A DNA stretch of 44,544 nucleotides, from the NCBI RefSeq assembly GCF_026420845.1, contig NZ_JAOWCB010000038.1, positions 1-44,544 of the forward strand, written 5' to 3'. Made by a program: the position numbers and the translations under genes. Shown piece after piece: positions 13,126 through 20,875 of this stretch (position 1 is the first letter of the stretch; each line of letters opens with the position of its first letter). The notes under the pieces were generated by a model that saw only the letters and a list, made by a program, of their open reading frames with translations, ran no database searches and had not been told where the DNA came from. The DNA is from Streptomyces sp. PR69. Its GTDB lineage: Bacteria; Actinomycetota; Actinomycetes; Streptomycetales; Streptomycetaceae.

Positions 13126-14556
13126 TCAGCGGCGCTTGGTGAAGGCCGCGCCCCGCGGGTTTCTGGCACGCAGCGCCAGATAGGAGCCGAGCAGCAGCAG
13201 CGCCCACAGCGGCGCGCAGTACAGGGAGATCCGCGCATCGGCGTCGGCCGCCATCATGACGATGACGCAGCCGAGGAAGAAGAGGGCGAACAGGCTGGTC
13301 CACGGGGCGCCCGGGGCCTTGAAGGAGGATGCGGGCAGCTCGCCGCGGCCGGCCCTGGCCCGGTAGCGGAGATGGCTGACCAGGATCATGATCCAGGCCC
13401 ACATGCCGGAGATGGTGGCGAAGGAGACGACGTACTCGAAGGCCTCGCCCGGCCACTGGTAGTTGATCCAGACCCCGACGAGCATCAGCGCGGCGGAGAA
13501 GGTGGTGCCGATCAGCGGGGTGCCGCTGCGGGTGAGCCGGGTGAAGAGCTTCGGGCCCTGGCCGTTGAGGGCGAGGTCGCGCAGCATCCGGCCGGTCGAG
13601 TACATGCCGGAGTTGCAGGAGGAGAGCGCGGCGGTCAGCACGACGAAGTTGACGATGGCGGCGCCGACGCCGAGGCCCATCTTCTCGAAGGCGGCGACGA
13701 ACGGCGAGACGCCGGGCTGGAATTCGCTCCAGGGAACCACCGAGAGAATCATGATCAGCGCGCCGACGTAGAAGACCGCGATACGCCAGGGCACGGTGTT
13801 GATGGCCTTGGGCAGGGTGGTCTCGGGGTCCTTGGACTCGCCCGCGGTGACGCCGACGAGTTCCACCGCGAGGAAGGCGAACATCACGATCTGGAGGGTG
13901 CCCAGGGTGCCGCCGATGCCGTACGGGAAGAAGCCGCCCTGGTCCCACAGATGGCTCACGGAGGCGGTGTCGCCGGCGTCGGAGAAGCCGAGGGTGAGGA
14001 CGCCCGCGCAGATGAGGATCATGCCGAGGATGGCGGTGACCTTCACCATCGAGAACCAGAACTCGATCTCGCCGAAGAGCTTCACGGAGATCAGGTTCGC
14101 GGTGTAGAGGATCACCGTGAAGAGCAGCGCGGAGATCCACTGCGGCAGGCTGAACCAGTACGTCATATAGGTGGCGGCCGCGGTGACCTCGGTGATGCCG
14201 GTGACCACCCAGAAGAGCCAGTAGGTCCAGCCGGTGACGAAGCCGGCGAAGGGGCCGATGAACTCGCGGGCGTACTCCGAGAAGGAGCCCGACACCGGGC
14301 GGTACATCAGCAGTTCGCCGAGCGCCCGCATGATGAAGAAGATGACCAGGCCCGCCAGGGCGTAGGCCAGGATCAGACTGGGGCCGGCCTGGGATATGGC
14401 CTTGCCCGCGCCGAGGAAGAGGCCGGTGCCGATGGCCCCTCCGATGGCGATCATCTGGATCTGCCGGGCGCCCAGTCCGCGCTGGTAGCCCTCGCCCCCG
14501 TCCGGAGCGTCTCCCGCGGTGTGCGCGGGGTCCTTCTCGACCTGCGCCGAGGTCAT
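13126..14556 (-). CDS. APC-family amino-acid permease (AnsP/CycA/GabP-like)
   Basis: The 476-residue product has about twelve membrane helices. The amino-acid/proton symporter hallmark is near the start: GLGARQIQMIAIGGAIGTGLF, then MRALGELLMYRPVSGSFSEYAREF. Resemblance to AnsP and CycA suggests uptake of asparagine, serine, alanine, glycine or GABA; the substrate cannot be fixed by eye. The ATG at 14556 begins the natural cytoplasmic tail (TSAQVEKDP) and follows GGAGAAAGG; an in-frame extension 62 residues longer is basic and unlike the family, so it is rejected. It is downstream of the sodium/alanine symporter but separated from it by a terminator. Confidence 0.9.
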   Translation of the reverse strand: MTSAQVEKDPAHTAGDAPDGGEGYQRGLGARQIQMIAIGGAIGTGLFLGAGKAISQAGPSLILAYALAGLVIFFIMRALGELLMYRPVSGSFSEYAREFIGPFAGFVTGWTYWLFWVVTGITEVTAAATYMTYWFSLPQWISALLFTVILYTANLISVKLFGEIEFWFSMVKVTAILGMILICAGVLTLGFSDAGDTASVSHLWDQGGFFPYGIGGTLGTLQIVMFAFLAVELVGVTAGESKDPETTLPKAINTVPWRIAVFYVGALIMILSVVPWSEFQPGVSPFVAAFEKMGLGVGAAIVNFVVLTAALSSCNSGMYSTGRMLRDLALNGQGPKLFTRLTRSGTPLIGTTFSAALMLVGVWINYQWPGEAFEYVVSFATISGMWAWIMILVSHLRYRARAGRGELPASSFKAPGAPWTSLFALFFLGCVIVMMAADADARISLYCAPLWALLLLGSYLALRARNPRGAAFTKRR

Positions 14557-14780
14557 GGTGCTGCGCCTTTCTCCATGCTGATCCCCCCGGATGTGGATGG
14601 AGTGCCACCGGCGGTCGGCCGGTTGTGGCGCCCTCGGGGACAGGGGTGGCGTCCCGCGAGTGGTCGTGAAGTTGTAACACGCTGGAAACATGGGCGGTTT
14701 GGGGCGAATGTGGCACAGAACACAGGAAGAAGGGGACATCACCCCCTTCCTGGGTCAAAGCATGGCGATCGGCAAACTTG

Positions 14781-14817
14781 ATCGTTACTCGGATTTGAAC
14801 GTCCGTTGAGCGAACGC
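14781..14817. repeat. 37-bp repeated motif, copy A (upstream of the permease)
   Basis: This shares 32 of 37 bases with 16753-16789 in the same orientation; the core is TCCGTTGAGCGAACGC. It lies between the symporter terminator and the permease gene. The core CGTT-GAGCG-AACG is an inverted repeat, as for an operator. Confidence 0.65.
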
Positions 14818-14831
14818 TGAGGTTCCCGGAC

Positions 14832-14876
14832 AGACGAGTCCGCCCGCACCGGCAGGCGGTGCGGGCGGACTCGTCT
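14832..14876 (-). terminator. terminator after the sodium/alanine symporter
   Basis: A perfect 19-bp inverted repeat (AGACGAGTCCGCCCGCACC and complement, 7-nt loop) lies 37 bases after the symporter stop. Confidence 0.88.
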
Positions 14877-14912
14877 GTGGATCCGCAGATCCGTGTCAGG
14901 TCATGACGGGCG

Positions 14913-16445
14913 TCAGACGACCTTCACGGGCTCCTCGTCCTCCGGCTCGGCGGTCTCGGAGGCCTCGACGGCCTCACCGGAGCGCCGGGAGGCGACGTAC
15001 GCCAGGAACTTGTCCAGCTCCTTCTTGACGATCGGCGCCAGCAGGTAGAGACCGATGATGTTGATCACGGCCAGCATGAAGAGCACCGAGTCGGCCATGC
15101 TGATCAGCGTGTCCAGCGAGACCAGGGCGCCGAGGACGACGACCACCACGTACATCACCTTGAAGGTGAGCTCGCTGGCCTTGCTGCGGCCGAAGAGGTA
15201 CGACCAGGCCTTGAGGCAGTAGTAGCCCCAGGTGATCAGCGTGGAGAAGGCGAACAGCAGCACCGCGACGGTGAGCAGGTACGGGAACCACGGCATCACG
15301 GTCTCGAACGCGTCGGACGTGATGGTGACACCGCCGATGGACTCGCCGGCCCGCGCTTCCGCCCAGCTGGCCGGGTTGGCGATCACGATGGTCAGCGCGG
15401 TCATGGTGCAGATGACGACCGTGTCGATGAACGGCTCCAGCAAGGCGACCAGGCCCTCGCTCGCGGGGTGCTTGGTCTTGACCGCGGAGTGGGCGATCGG
15501 GGCGGAGCCCAGACCGGCCTCGTTGGAGAACGCGGCGCGCTTGAAACCGACGATCAGGGCGCCGATGACACCGCCGGCGACGCCGGACGGGCTGAACGCC
15601 TCGGTGATGATCGTGCCGATCGCGTCCGGCACCGCGGTGACGTTGAACAGAATGACGACCAGGCAGGCCACGATGTACATGGCGGCCATCGCCGGGACCA
15701 GACGGCTGGTGACGGAGGCGACGGAGCGCATGCCGCCGAGCAGCACCAGACCGACGAGGGCGGCGATCAGCAGGCCGAAGAACAGCGCGAAGGTGGAGGA
15801 GCCGCCGCCGGCCACGGAGGAGAGCTGGCTGTAGCTCTGGTTGACCTGGAAGAGGTTGCCGCCGAAGAGACCGAAGAAGAGGATCATCACGGAGGCGAGG
15901 ATGGCGAGCACCTTGCCGACGGCCTTGCCGTTCGCGCCGAAGCGCTCGGCGAGACCCTTGGGCAGGTAGTGCATCGGACCGCCGGAGACGGTGCCGTCCT
16001 CGTGCACCTCGCGGTACTTCACACCAAGGGTGACCTCGACGAACTTGCTCGCCATGCCGAGCAGACCGCAGAGGATCATCCAGAAGGTGGCGCCGGGGCC
16101 GCCGATGGAGACGGCGACGGCGACACCGGCGATATTGCCGAGGCCGACGGTGCCGGAGACGGCGGCGGTCAGCGCCTGGAAGTGGTTGACCTCGCCTTCG
16201 GAGTCCTTGTCGTCGTACTTGCCGCGCACCACGTCCACAGCGAGCCGGAACTTGCGGAACTGGACGAAGCCGAACCATCCGGTGAAGACGAGGCCCGCGA
16301 CGACGAGCCAGGCGACGATCAGGGGAAGCTCGGCGCCGTTTATGTTGACGCTGTAGAAGACGAAGTCTCCGAGCGCTGAAGCTACGGGTTCGAAGAAGTT
16401 GCTTACGCCTTCATCGATGGTCTTGGTGATGCTGTCGAGTGACAT
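14913..16445 (-). CDS. sodium:alanine symporter (AGCS family)
   Basis: The 510-residue membrane protein matches the alanine/glycine:cation symporter family: HFQALTAAVSGTVGLGNIAGVAVA near residue 90, GGPMHYL, EAFSPSGVAGG, and FSNEAGLGSAPIAHSAVKT, the family signature with the Gly-rich broken helix. It imports alanine or glycine with sodium. The C terminus is long and acidic (EASETAEPEDEEPVKVV). The ATG at 16445 follows GAGGTAG. Its leader is unusually structured and carries one copy of the GTTGAGCGAACG motif found near the downstream permease, which suggests shared control. Confidence 0.94.
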   Translation of the reverse strand: MSLDSITKTIDEGVSNFFEPVASALGDFVFYSVNINGAELPLIVAWLVVAGLVFTGWFGFVQFRKFRLAVDVVRGKYDDKDSEGEVNHFQALTAAVSGTVGLGNIAGVAVAVSIGGPGATFWMILCGLLGMASKFVEVTLGVKYREVHEDGTVSGGPMHYLPKGLAERFGANGKAVGKVLAILASVMILFFGLFGGNLFQVNQSYSQLSSVAGGGSSTFALFFGLLIAALVGLVLLGGMRSVASVTSRLVPAMAAMYIVACLVVILFNVTAVPDAIGTIITEAFSPSGVAGGVIGALIVGFKRAAFSNEAGLGSAPIAHSAVKTKHPASEGLVALLEPFIDTVVICTMTALTIVIANPASWAEARAGESIGGVTITSDAFETVMPWFPYLLTVAVLLFAFSTLITWGYYCLKAWSYLFGRSKASELTFKVMYVVVVVLGALVSLDTLISMADSVLFMLAVINIIGLYLLAPIVKKELDKFLAYVASRRSGEAVEASETAEPEDEEPVKVV

Positions 16446-16512
16446 CTGGCTACCTCAGGGAGGGGTGCCGCAGCGCGGTGGCGCGGCGACCGGCCGTACG
16501 GGGCTGGTTTTG

Positions 16513-16526
16513 GTTGAGCGAACGCC
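16513..16526. promoter_or_regulatory. short copy of the GTTGAGCGAACG motif in the symporter leader
   Basis: GTTGAGCGAACGCC lies 68 bases before the symporter ATG, repeating the core of the two 37-bp copies at 14781 and 16753. Confidence 0.5.
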
Positions 16527-16527
16527 G

Positions 16528-16629
16528 TTGTCCGATCGGCGACGTAGGGCAGGATCCGCGGACAATCGGAACCGTTGGCGCCTTGGTCGTACCGGCCGGG
16601 TCGGTCCCGGCCGCTCCGCTGCGAACGGT
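16528..16629 (-). other. potentially structured leader of the symporter gene
   Basis: On the minus strand the leader can form ACCGTT (16624-16629) with AACGGT (16571-16576) enclosing hairpin GGCCGGG-accga-CCCGGCC (16594-16612), followed by TTGTCCG/CGGACAA (16558-16564 with 16528-16534). It does not match a glycine riboswitch or another class I know. Confidence 0.4.
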
Positions 16630-16709
16630 GGGTCACGCCGCAAAGGAGTTGCGAATTCTTACCACGCCTTTTGCGCCACGGTGAGTGGCGTAGGTCACAC
16701 GCAAAACGT

Positions 16710-16746
16710 AAAAACCGCCCTCGCCTGGTGAAACGGCGGGGGCGGT
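16710..16746 (-). terminator. terminator of the clpS-DUF2017 unit
   Basis: A stem of 12 bases (ACCGCC.TCGCC / GGCGGGGGCGGT, one mismatch) reads into TTTTACG on the minus strand, the most classical U-tract terminator in the window. Confidence 0.8.
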
Positions 16747-16752
16747 GACGGG

Positions 16753-16789
16753 ATCGTTATCCGGATCTGAGGGTCCGTTGAGCGAACGC
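16753..16789. repeat. 37-bp repeated motif, copy B
   Basis: Same orientation and 32/37 identity with 14781-14817. It lies between the DUF2017 stop and that unit's terminator. A small hairpin TGTCTG-tttc-CAGACA (16805-16820) is adjacent. Confidence 0.65.
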
Positions 16790-16828
16790 GTTCAAGACAG
16801 CAGATGTCTGTTTCCAGACACTAAAACA

Positions 16829-17434
16829 TCAGGTCAGCAGCGTTTCCACAAGTGACTCCTGGAGCGAGCCGAGCCAGAGGTAGGCCATCACCATCGGCTT
16901 GCGCGGGTCGGAGTCGGGCAGCTGGTACAGCTCGGCGGTGTCGTCGTCGTCCCGGACGTCGAGCCGGGTGCCGATGGTCAGCCGGAGATCGTTGAGCGCC
17001 CCGAGCCAGCGCCGGCAGTCCTCCGCGGAGAGCTTGAGGACGGCGCCGCCCTCGCCCTGGGCGGTCAGCGCGTCAAGACTGCGGATCATGGCGAGCGCGT
17101 CCTCGCGCTTGCGGGTGCGCAGATCGTTCTCGGTGTAGCGGCGGAACTCGGCGGAGTACGCGTGCAGTTGATCGTCCTGCTCGCCGTCCGGCCCGCCGTA
17201 GGCGTCGGGGAAGAGACGGGCCAGCGCCGGGTCGGCGGGCGGCTCGCTCGGCCCCTCGGCGAACAGGGCGGCCAGCGGGTCCTCCTCGCCGCCCGCGGGC
17301 TCTTCACCCGGCCCGATCAGCTCCATCAGCTGTACGGCGAGAGAGCGCAGGATCGAGATCTCGACCTCGTCCAGGGCGACGGCGGCCCCGCCGCCGGGGA
17401 TCGGCTCGAAGTGTCCGGCCATGTCCTTCGCCAT
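16829..17434 (-). CDS. DUF2017 protein, partner gene of clpS
   Basis: The 201-residue product starts AGHFEPIPGGGAAVALDEVEISILRSLA and ends with a helical region RRWLGALNDLRLTIGTRL and AYLWLGSLQESLVETLL, matching the actinobacterial DUF2017 family. The family is almost always next to clpS; its function is unknown. A negatively charged linker (residues 45-95) is poorly structured. The ATG at 17434 overlaps the clpS stop by one base, so translation is coupled. Linkage implies a role in ClpAP/ClpCP substrate choice, but that is inference. Confidence 0.88.
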   Translation of the reverse strand: MAKDMAGHFEPIPGGGAAVALDEVEISILRSLAVQLMELIGPGEEPAGGEEDPLAALFAEGPSEPPADPALARLFPDAYGGPDGEQDDQLHAYSAEFRRYTENDLRTRKREDALAMIRSLDALTAQGEGGAVLKLSAEDCRRWLGALNDLRLTIGTRLDVRDDDDTAELYQLPDSDPRKPMVMAYLWLGSLQESLVETLLT

Positions 17435-17757
17435 CACGTGAGGTCGTGGGAGAGCGTCGCCCACAGTCCGTAGCCGTGCATGGCCTGCACGTCGCGTTCC
17501 ATCTCCTCGCGTGTGCCGCTGGAGACGACCGCGCGGCCCTTGTGGTGTACGTCGAGCATCAGCTTGCGCGCCTTGTCTTTGGAGTACCCGAAGTACGCCT
17601 GGAAGACATAGGTGACGTAGCTCATCAGGTTGACCGGATCATTGTGGACGAGCGTCACCCAGGGCACGTCCGGCTCAGGGACGGCGAAGGCCTCTTCCTC
17701 CGCATCGGGGCGGGCGGTTTCCACTGGCTCTACGGGAGCGACACTCACACGATCCAT
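17434..17757 (-). CDS. clpS: ClpS adaptor of the Clp protease
   Basis: The 107-residue protein carries the ClpS core from about residue 30: VPWVTLVHNDPVNLMSYVTYVF with N39 and D40 that grip the N-terminal residue of substrates, then HHKGRAVV and a GTREEMERDVQAMHGYGLWAT end. ClpS delivers N-end-rule substrates to ClpA/ClpC. The first 30 residues are a disordered acidic extension. The ATG at 17757 is chosen as it follows GGTGGC; a start nine codons earlier is possible. It heads the clpS-DUF2017 unit and is divergent from pncB. Confidence 0.94.
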   Translation of the reverse strand: MDRVSVAPVEPVETARPDAEEEAFAVPEPDVPWVTLVHNDPVNLMSYVTYVFQAYFGYSKDKARKLMLDVHHKGRAVVSSGTREEMERDVQAMHGYGLWATLSHDLT

Positions 17758-17841
17758 GCTGCCACCCGCACCGGTCCGGCGCACAAACGGCTCCCCCTGA
17801 CAGGGGGCCAGAACCGCCCCTCACGGAGAGATCTCGTCACT

Positions 17842-17863
17842 CTGACGAAATCAGGTGTAGCAT
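17842..17863 (+). promoter_or_regulatory. leaderless promoter and palindrome of pncB
   Basis: TAGCAT (17858-17863) is a -10 candidate seven bases before the pncB ATG, and there is no ribosome site. Just upstream, CTGA-CGAAA-TCAG (17842-17854) is an inverted repeat in the position of a repressor site. Confidence 0.5.
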
Positions 17864-17870
17864 CCTCGTC

Positions 17871-19199
17871 ATGGACACAGCGGACCTGGGACTGCCCGTC
17901 GAGGTTCCCTCGACGGCGCTCTTCACCGACCAGTACGAGCTCACGATGGTGCAGGCCGCCCTGCGGGCGGGCACCGCCGACCGCCGCTCCGTCTTCGAGG
18001 TCTTCACCCGCAGGCTGCCCGAGGGCCGCCGCTACGGCGTCGTCGGAGGCACCGGCCGGGTGCTGGACGCCGTCGAGAACTTCCGCTTCGACGACGCCGT
18101 GCTCGGCTTTCTGCGCGAAAGGCGGATCGTCGACGAACCCACCCTGCGCTGGCTCGCGGGCTACCGCTTCAGCGGGGACATCTGGGGCTATCCGGAGGGC
18201 GAGGTGTACTTCCCCGGCTCACCGGTGCTGCGCGTCGAGGGCTCCTTCGCCGAGTGTGTGCTGCTGGAGACCGTGATCCTGTCGATCCTCAACCATGACT
18301 CGGCGATCGCGGCGGCGGCCTCGCGGATGTCCGTCGCCGCGGGCGGGCGGCGGCTGATCGAGATGGGCGCGCGGCGCACCCATGAGCTGTCCGCGGTCGC
18401 CGCGGCGCGCGCCGCGTACGTCGGCGGCTTTGACTCCACCTCCGACCTGGCGGCCGGCTTCCGCTACGGCATCCCGACGGTCGGCACCAGCGCCCACGCC
18501 TTCACCCTGCTGCACGACAGCGAGCGGGACGCCTTCCAGGCGCAGGTCGACTCCCTCGGCCGGGGCACCACGCTGCTCGTCGACACCTACGACGTCGCCG
18601 AAGCGGTCCGCACCGCCGTCGCCGTCGCCGGGCCGGAGCTGGGGGCGGTGCGCATCGACTCCGGCGATCTGCTGCTCGTGGCCCACCGGGTCCGGCAGCA
18701 GCTCGACGAGCTGGGCACATCCGACACGAAGATCGTCGTCACCTCCGATCTGGACGAGTACGCCATCGCCTCGCTGGCGGCCGCGCCCGTGGACGCGTAC
18801 GGGGTGGGCACCCAGCTCGTCACCGGCAGCGGGCACCCCACCTGCTCGATGGTCTACAAGCTGGTCGCGCGCGCGGAGTCCGCGGACGCCGGGGCCCCGC
18901 TGCGGCCGGTGGCGAAGAAGTCCCTGGGCGCGAAGAGCTCGCTCGGCGGCCGCAAGTGGGCGGCGCGGCGGCCGGACGCATACGGGGTCGCCGAGGCGGA
19001 GGTCGTCTCCGCGGGGACGGTCCCGGCGGACCTCGTCGACCGGCAGCTGCTCGTGGAGCTGGTCAAGGGCGGCGAGGTCGTGGCGCGGGAGCCGCTGGAG
19101 GCCGCGCGGGAGCGGCATGCGACGGCGCGGGCGGGGCTGCCGCTGTCGGCGATGCAGCTGTCGCGGGGCGAGCCGGTGATCCCCACGGAGTACCGATGA
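17871..19199 (+). CDS. pncB: nicotinate phosphoribosyltransferase
   Basis: The 442-residue enzyme joins nicotinic acid to PRPP, forming nicotinate mononucleotide for NAD salvage. It shows ALFTDQYELTM near the start, FEVFTRRLPEGR, GGFDSTSDL (185-193), GTSAHAFTLLH with the likely phosphorylated His209, IDSGDLL, and TSDLDEY/GVGTQLVTG for phosphate binding. The length is normal. The gene appears leaderless, with a palindrome inside the promoter. Its partner nicotinamidase gene lies 337 bases downstream on the same strand, so nicotinamide can be converted to the mononucleotide by this pair. Confidence 0.95.
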   Translation: MDTADLGLPVEVPSTALFTDQYELTMVQAALRAGTADRRSVFEVFTRRLPEGRRYGVVGGTGRVLDAVENFRFDDAVLGFLRERRIVDEPTLRWLAGYRFSGDIWGYPEGEVYFPGSPVLRVEGSFAECVLLETVILSILNHDSAIAAAASRMSVAAGGRRLIEMGARRTHELSAVAAARAAYVGGFDSTSDLAAGFRYGIPTVGTSAHAFTLLHDSERDAFQAQVDSLGRGTTLLVDTYDVAEAVRTAVAVAGPELGAVRIDSGDLLLVAHRVRQQLDELGTSDTKIVVTSDLDEYAIASLAAAPVDAYGVGTQLVTGSGHPTCSMVYKLVARAESADAGAPLRPVAKKSLGAKSSLGGRKWAARRPDAYGVAEAEVVSAGTVPADLVDRQLLVELVKGGEVVAREPLEAARERHATARAGLPLSAMQLSRGEPVIPTEYR

Positions 19200-19230
19200 G
19201 TACGGAGGGTGCGGCGCGTACGGCGGGCGC

Positions 19231-19295
19231 GGCGGGCGCGGTGGGCACGGCCTGTGCGGTGCGTACGGCGGGCGCGGTGGGCACGGCCTGTGCGG
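19231..19295. repeat. GC-rich tandem repeat between pncB and pncA
   Basis: A 29-base unit at 19231-19259 recurs exactly at 19267-19295 (period 36), inside a longer run of GCGGGCACG and CGTACGG units at 19208-19345. A frame through it (19196-19552) starts inside the pncB stop, but its Ala/Gly/Thr translation looks like repeat noise. Confidence 0.75.
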
Positions 19296-19457
19296 CGGGC
19301 ACGGCGGGCACGGCGGGTGCGGCCGGCACGGCGAGTACGGCGCTGGTGCATGCGGCGGCCATGAGCGGGGTACCCGTTGGCGCGCCCTGGGCTAACGCGC
19401 CCCGTGCGACGGCGATGCCCCCTCCCACTGGGCGCGCGAAGTCTCTACGCTCGATCT

Positions 19458-19475
19458 CATCCCCTGTAGGGGATG
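19458..19475. promoter_or_regulatory. palindrome upstream of pncA
   Basis: CATCCCCT-GT-AGGGGATG, perfect 8-bp arms, ends 61 bases before the pncA ATG. It may be an operator or a leader hairpin. It is unrelated to the pncB palindrome. Confidence 0.55.
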
Positions 19476-19536
19476 CCCCCGCACGGGGTGCCGCCTCAGC
19501 AGCCGTCGACCCCGCCCCCACCGAAGGACACCCGCC

Positions 19537-20121
19537 ATGCACCGCGCATTGATCGTCGTGGACGTTCAGAACGACTTCTGCGAGGGCGGCAGCCTCGCGG
19601 TGGCGGGGGGCGCGGACGTCGCGGCCGCCATCACCGATCTGATCGGCGAGTCCCAGGCGGGCTACGCCCATGTCGTCGCCACCCGCGATCACCACATCGA
19701 TCCCGGCGACCACTTCTCCGACCACCCGGACTACGTCCACTCCTGGCCGCCCCACTGCGTCGCGGGCACCGAGGGCATCGGCTTCCACCCGAACTTCGCC
19801 CCGGCCGTCGCCTCGGGCGCGATCGACGCGGTCTTCAGCAAGGGCGCGCACACGGCGGCGTACAGCGGCTTCGAGGGCGCCGACGAGAACGGCACGCCGC
19901 TGGCGGACTGGCTGCGCCGGCACGACGTCACCGACGTCGACATCGTCGGCATCGCCACCGACCACTGCGTGAGGATGACCGCGCTGGACGCGGTGCGCGA
20001 GGGGTTTCGCACGCATGTGCTACTGGATCTGACGGCGGGGGTGGCGGAGGAGACGACGCAGCGGGCGCTGGAGGAGATGCGGGCCGCGGGCGTCGAACTC
20101 TCCGGCAAGCCGGTGGTGTGA
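19537..20121 (+). CDS. pncA: nicotinamidase
   Basis: The 194-residue protein has the catalytic triad of PncA: D9 in VVDVQNDF, K102 in FSKGAH and C144 in TDHCV; metal ligands D51, H53, H59 and H73 also fit. It deamidates nicotinamide to nicotinate, feeding the upstream PncB. The length and start (LIVVDVQNDFCEGGSLAV) are canonical. Codon 162 is the rare leucine codon CTA. Its ribosome site (GAAGGA) is modest. A palindrome precedes it, and a dispersed repeat element follows the stop. Confidence 0.96.
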   Translation: MHRALIVVDVQNDFCEGGSLAVAGGADVAAAITDLIGESQAGYAHVVATRDHHIDPGDHFSDHPDYVHSWPPHCVAGTEGIGFHPNFAPAVASGAIDAVFSKGAHTAAYSGFEGADENGTPLADWLRRHDVTDVDIVGIATDHCVRMTALDAVREGFRTHVLLDLTAGVAEETTQRALEEMRAAGVELSGKPVV

Positions 20122-20138
20122 CGTTCCCCTTCCCGACA

Positions 20139-20428
20139 CTGGGGGCTTAAGCCCCCAGACCCCTTGCACGGCCTTCGGCCGTGTCCTCAATCTCCCCCGG
20201 ACTTCGTCCGGGAGGCGCCCCCCAACGGCTGGATTTTCCAGCCCCGCCTGGGGGTACCGCCGTGGGGGTACCCCCGGACGGAGTCTGGGGGGAGCTGGGG
20301 GAGTTTGAGGCGCGGGGGCCGGAAACCCAGCCCCGCCTGGGGGCACCCCTGGGGGCACCTCCCAGCGGTAGCTGGGGGAGGTAGCTGGGGGAGATTGAGG
20401 CGCGGGGGTTCGGGGGCGGAGCCCCCGG
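20139..20428. repeat. dispersed intergenic repeat element, copy 1
   Basis: This 290-base block starts with hairpin CTGGGGGC-TTAA-GCCCCCAG, contains CGGCCTTCGGCCGTGTCCTC, then CCCCGCCTGGGGGCACC hairpins, and ends GGGGGCGGAGCCCCC. A closely similar block lies at 31362-31614 in the same orientation. Such GC-rich hairpin elements are common between Streptomyces genes. Copy 1 contains two internal duplications (CCTGGGGGCACC and GTAGCTGGGGGAG). No gene is present. Confidence 0.85.
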
Positions 20429-20436
20429 AGGGGCGG

Positions 20437-20754
20437 TCAGGCGCTGCTCGCAGGCCGCAGCAGCGCGCGGATCGGGTGCCAGAGCTCCTGCGCCGCGGGC
20501 GCGCCCGACGTGCGCCAGAGGAGGCCGTCAGGGTGGTGCAGCACCGCCGTGATCTCATCCGGCGTCGGCGGCTCCGCATTGCCGCGGAGGTACACCGCCC
20601 GCAGCCCCAGATTCCGCAGCCGCGTCAGCGCCCTCGCCCGGTTCGCCGCGTGGACCAGGATGCGGACCGTCCCGCCGTCCCCGGCCGGACTGGGCAGCCC
20701 TATCGCTACCACGACGCTGCCTCCCGGCAGCTTGCAGAACCCGCCTCCGGGCAT
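20437..20754 (-). CDS. conserved-looking small protein, unknown function
   Basis: The 105-residue product reads MPGGGFCKLPGGSVVVAIGLPS, then TVRILVHAANRARALTRLRNLGLRAVYLRGN, then HHPDGLLWRTSG and WHPIRALLRP. Its balanced composition and plausible alternation of strands and helices argue for a real gene. I do not recognise the family. The ATG at 20754 is used. It is downstream of the M6 protease gene on the same strand but separated by a terminator, so it is probably independent. Confidence 0.6.
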   Translation of the reverse strand: MPGGGFCKLPGGSVVVAIGLPSPAGDGGTVRILVHAANRARALTRLRNLGLRAVYLRGNAEPPTPDEITAVLHHPDGLLWRTSGAPAAQELWHPIRALLRPASSA

Positions 20755-20814
20755 GCCAATCCACTCCCCCGTGCGCTGGTGTCAATAAGGGTCTCGTCCC
20801 CCGCACCTAAACAC

Positions 20815-20850
20815 GATCGGCCGCCGCCCGCCAGGGGGCAACGGCCGATC
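20815..20850 (-). terminator. terminator after the M6 protease gene
   Basis: GATCGGCCG (20815-20823) pairs with CGGCCGATC (20842-20850), with a GC-rich loop, 25 bases after the protease stop. Confidence 0.7.
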
Positions 20851-20875
20851 ATGGTTTGACCTGCGATTATGTCAA

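Noticed and set aside
12425..14758. 777-codon frame over mec and the permease
   Set aside because: It overlaps two well-supported genes in another phase, and its Arg/Pro/His composition is typical of noise.
16446..16828. Glycine riboswitch before the symporter
   Set aside because: The conserved glycine-aptamer blocks are not visible in either orientation; only unassigned stems are reported.
19196..19552. Ala/Gly/Thr frame after pncB as a gene
   Set aside because: It is built from tandem repeats and overlaps the pncA start. Kept only as a repeat and a finding.
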